NCBI GenBank assembly: GCA_019448385.1
Contig: JAGTXO010000004.1
Location: 434,001 to 498,000 of the forward strand
DNA: 64,000 nt
Source of the DNA: Diacronema lutheri
Lineage: Eukaryota > Haptophyta > Pavlovophyceae > Pavlovales > Pavlovaceae
Direction of reading: 5' to 3'
Part shown: piece by piece, positions 20,501 through 30,795 of the stretch
Layout: every line of letters starts with the position of its first letter
How positions within the stretch are numbered: the first letter of the stretch is position 1
The notes under the pieces: model-generated
The model's input: only the letters and a program-made list of their open reading frames with translations
Databases searched by the model: none
What the model was told of the DNA's origin: nothing
Program-made: the position numbers and the translations under genes

Positions 20501-21109
20501 GCCACCGCTCGAGGAGCACTACACTCTCTGACGCACCTCGCGCCTGCGCGCGCCCATGCTCGCCCGCCTGCTCGCTCGCCGCACGCTGCCACGCGGACGC
20601 GGCGGAGCCGCTGTCGAGATCGAGGACAACGTCCACGAAGAGCGGCTGCGGCCGGCGCGGGTCCCAGCCGCCAAGCTCGCGGCGCACGGCGTCGAGCTCG
20701 TCGAGCTCGATGTTGAACTGCCATGCGACGGTCGGGATGCGGGAGGCCGGCGGAGCGGCGCGGCATGGGTGCGACCGGCCGTTCGGCGAGCGAGACGCGA
20801 CGGCGCATCGTGCCCGACGCGAGGCGAGCGCGCGCGGTGTGGCACGCAAAGCCACGCGCGAACAGGAGTGTGGGGTGGTCGGTAAGATTGTGCACCTGCC
20901 GCGTCGCGCACGCGTGCGCCGGGCGCGCGCTCAGGCGCGTGCAAGCCGCGCACCGTGCGGTTCAACTTGCCGAGGCGTAGGTCGCCTGAGTAGGGCACAA
21001 CGCGCGCGTGCAGGATGATCTCGATCGTCTTGAGGAAGCACGCGCGCACAATCTGCTCCAGCTTCTCGCGCGCCGCCGCGTCCGCCGAGCCTGACCCCGC
21101 CGCTGACAT
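17582..21109 (-). CDS. ATG13: ATG13-like autophagy initiation factor
   Basis: Three exons: 20954-21109, 20490-20717 and 17582-20200. The spliced N-terminus has the HORMA-domain pattern of ATG13: EKLEQIVRACFLKTIEIILHAR (helix 1), FNIELDELDAVRREL, PLFVDVVLDLDS, VVLLERWQLLY and, after the second junction, QAALYKRCAVLLRALHARLR with LMPAHRL, very close to the plant/yeast 'LYKxxxVLxRSLYxxLRLLPAHxL' block. Later residues GQFHVSAIFCSERERP also fit the end of the HORMA. The remaining 600 or so residues are Ala/Ser/Pro/His-rich and look disordered, as in other ATG13 proteins, which use this tail to bind ATG1 and ATG17/11. Both introns are GT-AG; the second holds a C run on the coding strand. Confidence 0.82.
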
Positions 21110-21191
21110 GCCGTTCGCTCTCAAAGGACAACTTGGAAGGCGGACATGGCTGTGTCCGCCCTTCGCCCAAACGCGCCACAACCGGAGCAAC
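21110..21191. promoter_or_regulatory. 82-bp divergent promoter gap (ATG13 / CHD remodeller)
   Basis: Only 82 bp separate the start codons of two divergent genes, so both core promoters must fit here or overlap the coding sequence. No TATA box is obvious. Inference from layout. Confidence 0.4.
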
Positions 21192-21619
21192 ATGGCGCGA
21201 GAGAGGGATGCGGGGGCTGATGACGACGACGAGGAAGAGGAGGTGGAGGAGTGCATGGAGGAGGAGGGCGCGGCAGGGAACGACGGGTCGGAGGAGGGCG
21301 TGGAGGAGGAGGGCGACGGCGACGCCGATGTCGACGACGATGCCGCCGGCGACGGCGCCGACGGCGAGCCAGACCTCGACGCAGACGCGCGGCTTGCGGC
21401 CGAGCTCCAGGCGCAGATCACCGCGCCGCGCGGGAGCTCGGGGCTGCGCCAGCGGCGGCAGGTGCAGTATAGTGGCGAGCGCGTGGACGACTGGGCCGAG
21501 CGCGAGCGCACCAGATCGAAGCGCGCCTCGCCGGCGCGCAAGCAGGCCGCGCCCGCCGTGCAGCGCGGCGCGCGCGCGCGCGGCAGGAGCGCGCAGCGCA
21601 GGAATTTTGGTGGCTCGGA

Positions 21620-21651
<32 letters not shown>

Positions 21652-24600
21652 ATGATGACTACGGCGGTGGTGGGCGCAGCCGCTCGCGCAGGCCCGCCGC
21701 GCGCAAGGCCGCGCCGCGCGGCATGCGCGCGTTGCCCGAGGTACGCCGCTCATCGCGCGGCGGCGCCTCGGGCGTCGTGTACGCGGACGGCGCGCACGAC
21801 GACGACATCTACTTCTCCGACGAGGAGAGCGACGAGGCGGCCGAGCTCCTCGCCGCCGCCGCCGCCAAGGCGCCCGTCTCGCTCACCGACCGCATGCTTC
21901 TCAACCTCGGGCTGAGCACGGCGCCCATGCAAGTCGAGAAGCTGCTCTCGTCGCGCGTGCGCGCGGACGGCGAGCTCGAGTTTCTCGTCAAGTGGAAGGG
22001 TAGGGCGCACGCGCACGCGAGCTGGGAGTGCCAGGCCGACGTGCTCGCCGACAAGGGCGGGCAGGCGCGCATCAACCGCTTCGACGCGCGGCGGCGCACC
22101 GGGCCCGACGACGAGCCGATAGATCCGCAGTTCCTCGAGGTGGAGAGGATCGTCGCGGACGCGTACGGCGCGTACGGGCCGCAGCGGCAGCAGTCGCGCA
22201 TCTTCCTCGTCAAATGGCGCTCACTTCCCTACGCCGCGTGCACGTGGGAGCACGGCGTCTCGATCCACGACGACGATGCGGTCTCGCGCTTCGAGGCGCG
22301 CGAGAAGCCGCCGGTCGAGCGCCGCCTGTGCAAGCACGTGACCGGCCGGCACCGCCTGCGGCCGTGGGTCAAGGCCGAGACCTCGCCCATTTACCGCGGC
22401 GGCAACACGCTCCGCCCGTACCAGCTCGAAGGGCTCAATTGGCTCTCCTTCTCATGGCACGAGGGTCGTAACGTGATCCTTGCCGACGAGATGGGGCTGG
22501 GTAAGACGGTGCAGACGGTCTCGCTGCTGCACTACCTGTACACGGAGCAGCAGTGCCGCGGCCCCTTCCTCGTCGTCGCGCCGCTCTCGTGCGTGCCGCA
22601 CTGGACGCGCGAGGTGGAGGGGTGGACGGACCTCGACTGCGTGCTGTACCACGGCGATCGCGAGAGCCGTGCGGCAATCCACGAGTTTGAGTGGAGGTAC
22701 AAGGCGGGTCTGGGCGTGGACAACCTGCTCAAGTTCAACGTCATCGTCACCACGTTCGAGATGATCCTCGAGAAGGAGGCCGCGCTCAAGGCCGTGCACT
22801 GGAACGCGCTCATCGTCGACGAGGCGCACAGACTCAAGAACGCGTCGTCGCGCCTCTCGCAGGTGCTGCGCGCCTACTCGGTCGACCACACGGTGCTGCT
22901 CACGGGCACGCCGCTGCAGAATTCCAAGGAGGAGCTCTTCACGCTGCTCAACTTTGTCGCCGAGCGCGAGTTCCCGTCGGTGGAGAATTTCGCGTCGCGG
23001 TTTGGCGCGCTCGACACGGCGGCTGCGGTCGAGAAGCTCAACGAGTCGATCAAGCCATTCTTGCTTCGGCGGATGAAGGCGGACGTTGAGAAGTCGGTCC
23101 CGCCAAAGGAGGAGACGATCGTTGAGGTTGAGCTCACGTCACTGCAGAAGCAGTACTACCGCGCCATCTACGAGAAGAACACCGGCTTTTTAAACCGCGG
23201 CGCCAAGGGGGGGAACACGGTCAACCTGATGAACATCATGATGGAGTTGCGCAAGTGCTGCAACCACCCGTTCCTCGTCAACGGCGTCGAGGAGACGCTC
23301 GCCGCGAAGCAGCTGCCGACCAACGAGGGCGAGATCTTCAAGCTGCTCACCGAAGCGTCGGGGAAGCTCGTCCTCATGGACAAGCTGCTGCCAAAGCTGC
23401 AAGCGGGTGGGCACAAGGTGCTCGTCTTCTCGCAGATGGTGCGCTGCCTCGACATCCTCGAGGACTACCTCAAGCACAAGCGCTACCTGTACGAGCGGCT
23501 CGACGGGAACGTTCGCGGAAACGACCGCCAGTCCGCCATCGACCGCTTCTCCAAAAAGGGCTCCGACCGTTTCGTCTTCCTGCTGTGCACGCGCGCGGGC
23601 GGGCTCGGCATCAACCTGACGGCCGCGGACACGGTCATCATCTACGACTCGGACTGGTACGCGCGCGCCGCGCCGCGTCGTACCGCACGGCGCGCGGCGC
23701 GGACGCTCGCGAGACCCTGACGTTTCGGCGCCGGCTCGCATTGCCCGCCCGCCGCGCCGCGCTGCGCACAGGAACCCGCAGAACGACATCCAGGCGCAGG
23801 CGCGCTGCCACCGGATCGGCCAGACGCAGGCGGTCAAAGTCTACCGCCTGATCACGCGCAACACGTACGAGATGCAGATGTTTCGCAAGGCGTCGCTCAA
23901 GCTTGGGCTCGACCACGCGGTGCTCGGTGGGATGGAGCGCGGCGGCGGCGGCGGCGGCGGCAGTGCCGCCGGCGGCGCGGCGGAGGGCGCGTCGGGCGGC
24001 CGTTCGGACAAGCTGACGGCAAAGGAGATTGATGCGCTTTTAAAGCACGGCGCGTACCACGTCTTCACTGAGGACGAGGGCGACGCGGAGGCGGCGTCGG
24101 CGCGCTTCAACGAGCAGGACATCGACACGATCCTCGAGCGCTCGACGCAGGTCAAGCAGTACGCATCGCTCGCCGAGGCTGGCTCGACCTTCTCCAAGGC
24201 CACGTTCGTTTCGTCCGGTGGTGCGGGGGCACATGACGTCAACGTAGACGACGACCACTTTTGGGAGAAGATTGGGCTCAAGCAGCAGGAGGAGGTGGTT
24301 GAGGAGCTCGGCGATCGCCGCCGTCGCACCGTCTCGCGCTTTGGGATGGACGCCAAGCCCGAGCGTGGCGACTTTGAGGATTCTGGGCGTGAGTCGGACG
24401 GCGGCGGGAGCAACGCAAGCGCCGAGCGCGCCGAGCGCGCGAACCGCTCGAGCGGGATGTGGTCGAAGAAAGCGCGCGACCTCTTTATCGGCAACGTGCT
24501 GCGCTTCGGCCCGCTCAGGCTGCGCCGCTCGGAGCTCGCGAGCCCGACGCCGGGTCACGCGGGGACGTGCTACGCCAAGCCGCTCGCCGAGCAGCTGGCG

Positions 24601-27001
24601 GTCACGAGCAGCTTCACCGCGCTGTGCCTCACGCGCGCGGGCGCGACAATCGCCGACTATGACTTTGCCAAGCTCGTCGTCGACCCGAGCGCGGTCACCG
24701 ACGCGACCGAGGCCGTGTTGCGCGAGCCGCGCTTCCGCGAGCGCGTCTCGCGCAACGCCGGCGCGTACCTCGAGAAGATGGAGGTGGCCTGTATGCTGCA
24801 CGACTTGATCGTCAAGAACTGCCCCGCGGCGACCGACGGCTCCGCGCTCGAGGACGAGCCGCCCGTCTTCGCGCGCGAGGGCGTGATCGCATGGCGGATC
24901 GCGCACGGCGCGTCCGTCGAGGAGGCGGCCGCCGCCGAGGCGGCCGCCGCCGCGGACCCGAACGACCAGGGCGCGGCAACGGCGGAGGACGAGGCGCGGA
25001 TCGCGTACACCAAGCGCATCCGCCACCTCGCCCAGCTCAAGGTACCCGTCAGCGCGTCCGCGCGCACGGCGCCGTGCGCTGGCTGGAGCACGTCCGAGGA
25101 CAGGATGTTACTCGTCGGGCTGTGGCTTTACGGCCTCAACGGTTACGAGCACATCAAGCGCGACCCGATCCTTGCGATTGTCGCGCGGCTGCGCCTCTTC
25201 GACGCCGACGACGCCGCGGACGGCACGCCGAGCGCCGACGTGCCGCCTGGCGCGGTGCCGTGGCCAAGCCGCGACGCACTCGACCGTCGCTTTCGCGCGC
25301 TTGTGAGCGCACGCGGCGGCAAGCAGCCCGCCGTGGCTGACGGCAACGGCGCGAGCAAGGTGCGCGGCGGCGCGGCGCGCGCGGCGCGCGAGTGCGCGGC
25401 GCGCGACCGCACCCTGCTCACTGGTTTGCGTGCGCACGCGCCGTCGTCCGCCGCCGCGCCGCCGCGCCGTCCGCCGTCCGCCGTCCGCCGTCCGCCGTCC
25501 GCTGCGCCGGCCTCCGCGCTGCAGGAGAAGGCTGAGCGCGAGCCAGCGCCGCGCAAGCCGGCGGGCGCCAAGGCCAAGCCAGTCTCCATCGATCGGCGTA
25601 TCGGAGGCACCGTCACCGCCAAGCTCGGCCCGCGCGCGGCCGCGAGCGCGGCTCGCGAGCGCCTTGGCGGCGCCGACGCGGACGACTTTGAGGACGGGAC
25701 GGGCCGGGAGGCGCGCGCGAAGGCGCACAGTGGCAAGGCGGCGCAGCGTGCCGCCGGCAAGGCGCAGGCGTCGCCGGCGCCGCCCACCGGCCCGCCGCCC
25801 AACCCCGAGCTGAAGAGGGCCGTTATTGCCGCCATGCTCAAGTATGGCGACCTCTCTCACCCGGACGATGGCGACGGCGACGGCGCGGCGCGCGGGTTGG
25901 TGGACGTGGTGGCCGAGGAGCTGGGCAGGCCGCCTCCCGCCACTGTGGCCGATCTCGAGCGCATCGTCAAGCTTGTCGTTCGCGACTGGGAGGTGCGCCG
26001 CGTCGCCATTCCTGCCCGGTTTCCCATTCCTGCCCGGTTTCCGTTCCTGTCGGATCCACGGCCCACGCGCGCCATCGCGCCGCGCCGGGCCGCGCCGCGC
26101 CGCGCTTGCGCTCGCCTGCTCGTCCGCTCGTCCGCTCGTCCGCCCGCCCGCCCACCCGTTCCTCCCTCCCTGCCCGCACCGCGGCCGCGCGCGCAACGCA
26201 CAGATCCAGGCGCGGTCAGATGACAAGGACAAGGCGAAGAAGGCGAGCGGCAAAGTGGCTCGGTTGCACCTGTGCAACAGCGTGCGCAGGCTCGCCGCCG
26301 CGCCGCCGCGCGCGCCGCTCGCGCTCAGCGGGGATGAGGGGCTCCCGGTGTGGTGGTCGCCTGCGGTGCATGATGCGGCGCTCGTGCGCGGCGCTGTGCG
26401 GCACGGCTTTAACAGTTACGCGGCCATTTTGAAGGATAAGGCGCTCTTTCCCGCGCTGCCCGAGATAGACGCGGCGCCGAGCAAGGAGGTGCAGGAGGCG
26501 CTCTTCCGCAGGATCCGCAAGCTTGTCGAACAGAAGGCGGGCGGCGGGGCCAAGGCGGGCGGCGGGGCCAAGGCGGGCGGCGGGGCCAAAGCGGGCGGCG
26601 GGGCCAAGGCGGGCGCGGCCGCCGGACCTGGCGGCGCCGTCAAGCGCCCGGCGGCGCTCGCGCGCTCGACCGCACCGCCCGGGCGGCCGACTACGGCGCC
26701 CGCGCCGGCGCGCGGCGGTGGAGGCGCAACTGATGCACCCGCAGTTTCCAGAGTCCCCGCTGCGCCCGCGCCGCCCAAGAAGCACCAGTTTGGTGGCAAA
26801 GGCGAGCCCGGTGGCGGGAGCGGCGGTGATGGCGGTGATGGCGGCGGCGCGCGCGCGCCGCCCGGCGGCGCGGGCGCGCCTGCGCCCAGGCCTCCGCAGA
26901 CGGCGGACGCGCAGAGCGGCGCGGGCGTGAAGCGACCGGCCGAGGCAAACGTCGAGCAGCTGCCTTTCAAGAAGCAGCACCACTTGCTCCACCCGCGCTG
27001 A
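21192..27001 (+). CDS. CHD-family chromatin remodelling ATPase (CHD6-9/Kismet-like)
   Basis: Four exons: 21192-23656, 23772-25359, 25525-25992 and 26204-27001, all GT-AG. Order of parts: acidic N-terminus; two chromodomains (about residues 240-290 and 315-370, with EFLVKWKGRAHAHASWE and FLVKWRSLPYAACTWEH); SNF2 helicase with LADEMGLGKT (about 432), VDEAHRLKN (about 542), KPFLLRRMKADVEK, CCNHPFLV; helicase C with GLGINLTAAD and, across the first intron, [22 protein letters not shown]. Beyond this come FGPLRLRRSEL, a SANT-like EDRMLLVGLWLYGLNGYE, and PVWWSPAVHDAALVRGAVRHG, a block seen in CHD6-9. A fourfold KAGGGA repeat lies at about 26535-26610. The enzyme slides or remodels nucleosomes using ATP. 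Confidence 0.93.
26535..26612 (+). repeat. 18-bp in-frame repeat within the CHD gene
   Basis: Four copies of a unit encoding KAGGGA, forming a Gly/Ala/Lys linker in the C-terminal tail. Probably length-variable between strains. Confidence 0.8.
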
Positions 27002-27180
27002 GCCGACATTGTGAGCTTGGCTTGGCCCGGGGCCGTGCACGGGAAGACCATCACTGCCGCTGCCTCGCCATTGTCACTCACAAACACTCCAGTGTGCGAC
27101 CCTTCCCCGCTTGGGTGAACGTCCAGGAAACGTCAGCCCTGAACCTCGCCGACGCGGTGGCGTGGCTTGGCGTGACGCCA

Positions 27181-28374
27181 ATGGACCGGGAAAGAATGAT
27201 GGAGGTGGGCATGAGCTGGGAGCTGATCCTCGAGTCGATCAACGACGCGGACGAGCAATTCAGCGTCGAGCTCGACCTCAAGTACACCTGGATTGCGCGC
27301 GGCTTTGCGCGCGACTGGAAGGCGGCGGGCTCGCCGGCGGCGAACACGCCCGAGATGGCGGAGCTCGTGCGGGGTTGTTGGGACCCCAAGCTCCGTATCG
27401 CCAACGTGGCCGACCGAGAAGAGGTCGCGTCGGATTTCACCCTTTGCCTCGACCCGAGCCAGGGCCGAATGCACCGCTACACCAAGATTCGCCTCACGTG
27501 CTCGGAGACGCTTGAGCTCCACCGGTTTCCGTTCGACCGGCAGCTGCTCGCGATCCAGCTAACGACGTACCGCGACACGAACGAGGTCGTCTTCGTGCCG
27601 TACGAAGGGCGCTCTTCGCTCAACAAGAGCCGTGCCGGACGCTGGAAGCTGCATAACGGCCCGTCGCCACTATTCGTTGTGCCGAGCACCGATTCGCGCG
27701 GCCTGATCGCGACGAGCGGCCGCGCGTACCACCGTGCCTTCATCACGATCGAGGCCGAGCGCGACGCCAATTGGTACATCACGCACTTCATTCTGCCGCA
27801 CTGCGTCATCATCGCGATGAACGTGAACGTGACGCTCATCAGTCGCAACGAGGTCGCCGACCGCAACTCGGTGACTCTCACGCTCCTCCTCACAGCCGTC
27901 GCCTTCCAGTTTTTGCTCGTCTCGGAGGTGCCCAAGAAGAACTACCAGACGATCCTCGACTGGGTGATGGCCACCGGCCTCGCCGTCCAACTCGTCACGT
28001 GCTTGCTCGTCTTTCTCAACGCCGACAACCCGCACAACGAGGAATGGGATCGCTCCGCTTTCTACTCGCTCACCGACGCCAACGTCTTCGTCGTCGAGCT
28101 CGTCTTCTCGCTCGTCTTCATCGTGCCATGGGTCGCGGGCAACCTGCTGCTCGTCACGCTTGCAAAGTGCGGCCTCTACGCGGCCTCGTTCGATCGGCTT
28201 GTGCAGTTTGGCCAAGGTTGGCTGCAGACTGCGATGGGCGAGGATGAGCATGGCTCGTGCAGCGGGACGTACACGCTCATTCGGAGCGGCAAGGCGCGCA
28301 CGGCGAGCCTCGTCCGCTTTGTCAAGGACGGCGCCTCCTCGCGCACGTCGGCAGAGCCCATTCTCGCAGCATGA
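27181..28374 (+). CDS. Cys-loop-type pentameric ligand-gated ion channel subunit
   Basis: 397 residues from the first in-frame ATG. The extracellular domain shows LKYTWIARGFARDW, CWDPKLRIANV, IRLTCSETLELHRFPFDRQ (the conserved 'FPFDxQ' end of the loop region) and a later YHRAFITIEAER strand. Four transmembrane helices follow: WYITHFILPHCVIIAMNVNV, TLTLLLTAVAFQFLLVSEVP (M2, pore), QTILDWVMATGLAVQLVTCL and VFVVELVFSLVFIVPWVAG. The intracellular M3-M4 loop is short, as in prokaryotic and protist channels. The second Cys of the classical loop is not at the usual spacing, so it may be a Cys-less type. No signal peptide is seen at this ATG; the frame is open back to at least 27022, so an upstream exon or start may be missing. 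The ligand is unknown. Confidence 0.75.
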   Translation: MDRERMMEVGMSWELILESINDADEQFSVELDLKYTWIARGFARDWKAAGSPAANTPEMAELVRGCWDPKLRIANVADREEVASDFTLCLDPSQGRMHRYTKIRLTCSETLELHRFPFDRQLLAIQLTTYRDTNEVVFVPYEGRSSLNKSRAGRWKLHNGPSPLFVVPSTDSRGLIATSGRAYHRAFITIEAERDANWYITHFILPHCVIIAMNVNVTLISRNEVADRNSVTLTLLLTAVAFQFLLVSEVPKKNYQTILDWVMATGLAVQLVTCLLVFLNADNPHNEEWDRSAFYSLTDANVFVVELVFSLVFIVPWVAGNLLLVTLAKCGLYAASFDRLVQFGQGWLQTAMGEDEHGSCSGTYTLIRSGKARTASLVRFVKDGASSRTSAEPILAA

Positions 28375-28543
28375 GCCTAGGCACGAGGGGGGGGAAGGGA
28401 GGCTGACAAAGGAGAAGGCGGCGGCGCGAACTGCAGCGGATACGGCGGCGACGGCGGAGGGGTCGCCGCGGCGATAGAATCGCGCCCCCCCCCCCCCCCC
28501 CCCCCCCTATCCCGGCGCCCGGCCACGGCGACTCATTGGCGGA
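28375..28543. other. Convergent 3' gap with a 23-base C run
   Basis: Between the stop codons of two converging genes. A C homopolymer occupies about 28485-28507. No other structure is seen. Confidence 0.7.
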
Positions 28544-30700
28544 TCACTCGTATTCAAGATCGTCGTCGAATGAGGTGTCCAGACCGCCCAAGCCACTCGT
28601 GCCGCCCGCGCCGCCATCGTCGAACGTGGACGCGCCACACCGCGCAGCCCGGCCGCCGCCGAACCCGTCCGCGCCGCCGCCGCCGGCGGATTCGCCGAAG
28701 CGCGAGCGTGCGCCGCCAAGCCGGCCGCCAGCCGTCGTCCTGGCGCCAAACGCGGACGGCCGGCCGCCGCTCATGCTGCCGCCCGCGCGGCCCGCTCTGC
28801 CGCCCAGCCCGCCCAGTTTGCCCGAGCCCGCGCGCATCGTCTCAAGCTCCGCCTCAAGCTCGTCGAGCTCGGCGCGGCGCGCGCCTACGCCGGCGCGCGC
28901 GCCGGTGCGCCCCGTGCGCGACTGCGACTTCCACAACTGCCAACCGATCGTTACGGCAATCGCGGCGATCATCATTGGGATTCGAAGCGACGATCCGTGA
29001 TTCGGCTCCGTATACGAAAGGTGCACGTCGACCCAACGCACCTCGCGCGAGCAGCCGCCGATGCCGGCGAGCGCGAGCGCGCGCTGCCCGGTCGCCAACA
29101 GCGCGCCCGACGAGCCGACGCTGTCGACGCCGCCACCGTCGGGCGCGCCCTGCGCGACGCACGCGCTCGCGTCCACCTCTGCGCGAGCGCCGGCACCTGC
29201 GCTCGTGGGCGCGGGCGCGAGCGCGCCGCGCGCGCGCGCATCGGCGACGCCAAACGAAGCGAGCGCACGCGCGAGCCCAAGCTCCGCTGAATAGAGCTCG
29301 GACACGTTGTGCACGGTAAGAAGCTCGGCGGACGCGCCGATGACGAACCCGCGAAATGTGCCGAGCTGCGCGCCGACGGCCACCACCGGTGCGTCGAGCG
29401 AGGCGCCGCGGCGCGCGGCGCGCGCGCGCGGCGCGGGCGCGGGCGCGCGCGCGTGCGGCGAGTGGAAGCTGCCGGCGAGCTTGCACACGACGAGCGGCGC
29501 ACCGTCGCCCTTGCCGCCCGCGCCGGCGCCGGCGGGCGTGGGCCTACGAGCGCGCGTGTTGTACACGTGGACGGCACCGTCGGTGGTGGAGGCGTACAAG
29601 AGCTGCGGCGCGTGCAGGTCGAAGGCGAGAGAGACGAAGGCGCGGCGCGGCGGCGCAGCCGCGCCGCGCGCGACGGGCAGCGGTGGCAGCGGCTGGCAGA
29701 CGCGCACGACACTCATCCGATGGAGGTCGAGAAGGCCAATCGAGCTCGTGGTGGCGTACGCCACCAGCGAGCCGGCGCGGCGGAGCGCGACGACGGGCTC
29801 GGGCGACGCGCCGTCCGGTGCGTTGTGCTCGGCGCCGCCGACGTGCACCGGTCTGCCCACTGCGCCGTCGCGCCCGATCGCGCGAATGGCGCCGGCCGAA
29901 TCGGCGGCAAGAATAAGAGCGCGACGACTGCTGACGTACACGTCCAGCGCCGTTACCTCCGCCGTTTCCTCCGCCGTTTCCTCCGCGCGCGCGCCGCCGT
30001 CGGCGTCCGGCCGCAGCGCTACAGTGAGCGGTGCGCCGAGGCGGAACTGCGCAGACGCGCTCGGCTTCGCCGAGCCCGCCGCACTCGCCACGCTCGCGCC
30101 GCGCGAGAGCGTGAGGTTTGAAATGTGGACCGTCCCGTCCGTCGACGCTGTCGCGACGAAGGGATCCTCGCGACTTCCAAACGCCATGGCAGTGATCGGG
30201 CCGGCGTGCTCGGTCTGGTGCGCCATGAGCCGCTCACCGCCGCGGCCGAACGCATGGAGCACGCGCTGCTCGTCCGCCGCGAAGACAAAGCGCGGCGAGC
30301 CGCCGTCGGTGAACGCGGCCATGAAGGCGAGCGCGGTCACGCGCGCGCCCACGTCGATGACCCAGCGCACCTCGAGCTTGTCGAGGGCGCGCGCGCGTGC
30401 GCGGCTGAGCAGATCGCTCGCGAATGTATCGGCCGTGCCGACGTGTGGCGTCGCTGCGCCCGCCTGGCCGCCGAAGGCGCGCGCGGCGGGTGCGCCGGCG
30501 CGTTCCAGTGTGACGGCGTGGCCCGCGAGCGCGTAGAGCGCCTCGATGTGGCCGGCCTGCGCCTCCACGCGCGCGGTGGCCTCGTCGAGCTGCCGCCGCA
30601 GCTCGCGCACCTCGCGCGAGCCCGCAAACGGGCCGAAGCACCGCGCCGCCGGCACGGCGCACAGGAGCGCGAGGGCTGCGCACGAGGCACGGCGGCACAT
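28544..30700 (-). CDS. Single-pass membrane protein with WD40-like propeller
   Basis: 718 codons, unspliced as read. A signal peptide (CAALALLCAVPAARC, residues about 7-22) is followed by a short coiled coil (REVRELRRQLDEATARVEAQ). Residues about 110-480 contain degenerate beta-propeller strands: FVFAADEQRVLHAF, PFVATASTDGTVHISNL, LLYASTTDGAVHVYN and others spaced 40-60 residues apart. One transmembrane span (IPMMIAAIAVTIGWQLW, about 580-600) is followed by a second coiled coil and a Gly-rich acidic tail. So the propeller should be lumenal and the tail cytosolic. I do not recognise a named family; plant genomes encode similar WD40 membrane proteins of unknown role. It is divergent from the RING gene with 95 bp between starts. 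Confidence 0.6.
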   Translation of the reverse strand: MCRRASCAALALLCAVPAARCFGPFAGSREVRELRRQLDEATARVEAQAGHIEALYALAGHAVTLERAGAPAARAFGGQAGAATPHVGTADTFASDLLSRARARALDKLEVRWVIDVGARVTALAFMAAFTDGGSPRFVFAADEQRVLHAFGRGGERLMAHQTEHAGPITAMAFGSREDPFVATASTDGTVHISNLTLSRGASVASAAGSAKPSASAQFRLGAPLTVALRPDADGGARAEETAEETAEVTALDVYVSSRRALILAADSAGAIRAIGRDGAVGRPVHVGGAEHNAPDGASPEPVVALRRAGSLVAYATTSSIGLLDLHRMSVVRVCQPLPPLPVARGAAAPPRRAFVSLAFDLHAPQLLYASTTDGAVHVYNTRARRPTPAGAGAGGKGDGAPLVVCKLAGSFHSPHARAPAPAPRARAARRGASLDAPVVAVGAQLGTFRGFVIGASAELLTVHNVSELYSAELGLARALASFGVADARARGALAPAPTSAGAGARAEVDASACVAQGAPDGGGVDSVGSSGALLATGQRALALAGIGGCSREVRWVDVHLSYTEPNHGSSLRIPMMIAAIAVTIGWQLWKSQSRTGRTGARAGVGARRAELDELEAELETMRAGSGKLGGLGGRAGRAGGSMSGGRPSAFGARTTAGGRLGGARSRFGESAGGGGADGFGGGRAARCGASTFDDGGAGGTSGLGGLDTSFDDDLEYE

Positions 30701-30795
30701 TTCGCGGGCGCTCCTGTATGAATGGGTACTAAAAAGTTAAATCTCATCCAATCCCCCAAAATGGGTTTTTAAAACTCAAAGACGCCCGGAAGAAC
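30701..30795. promoter_or_regulatory. 95-bp bidirectional promoter with CCAAT box
   Basis: Lies between divergent start codons. It is A/T-rich compared with its surroundings and holds a CCAAT box at 30748-30752 and a TTTTTAAAA patch near 30766-30774. Position and composition suggest a shared core promoter. Confidence 0.5.
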
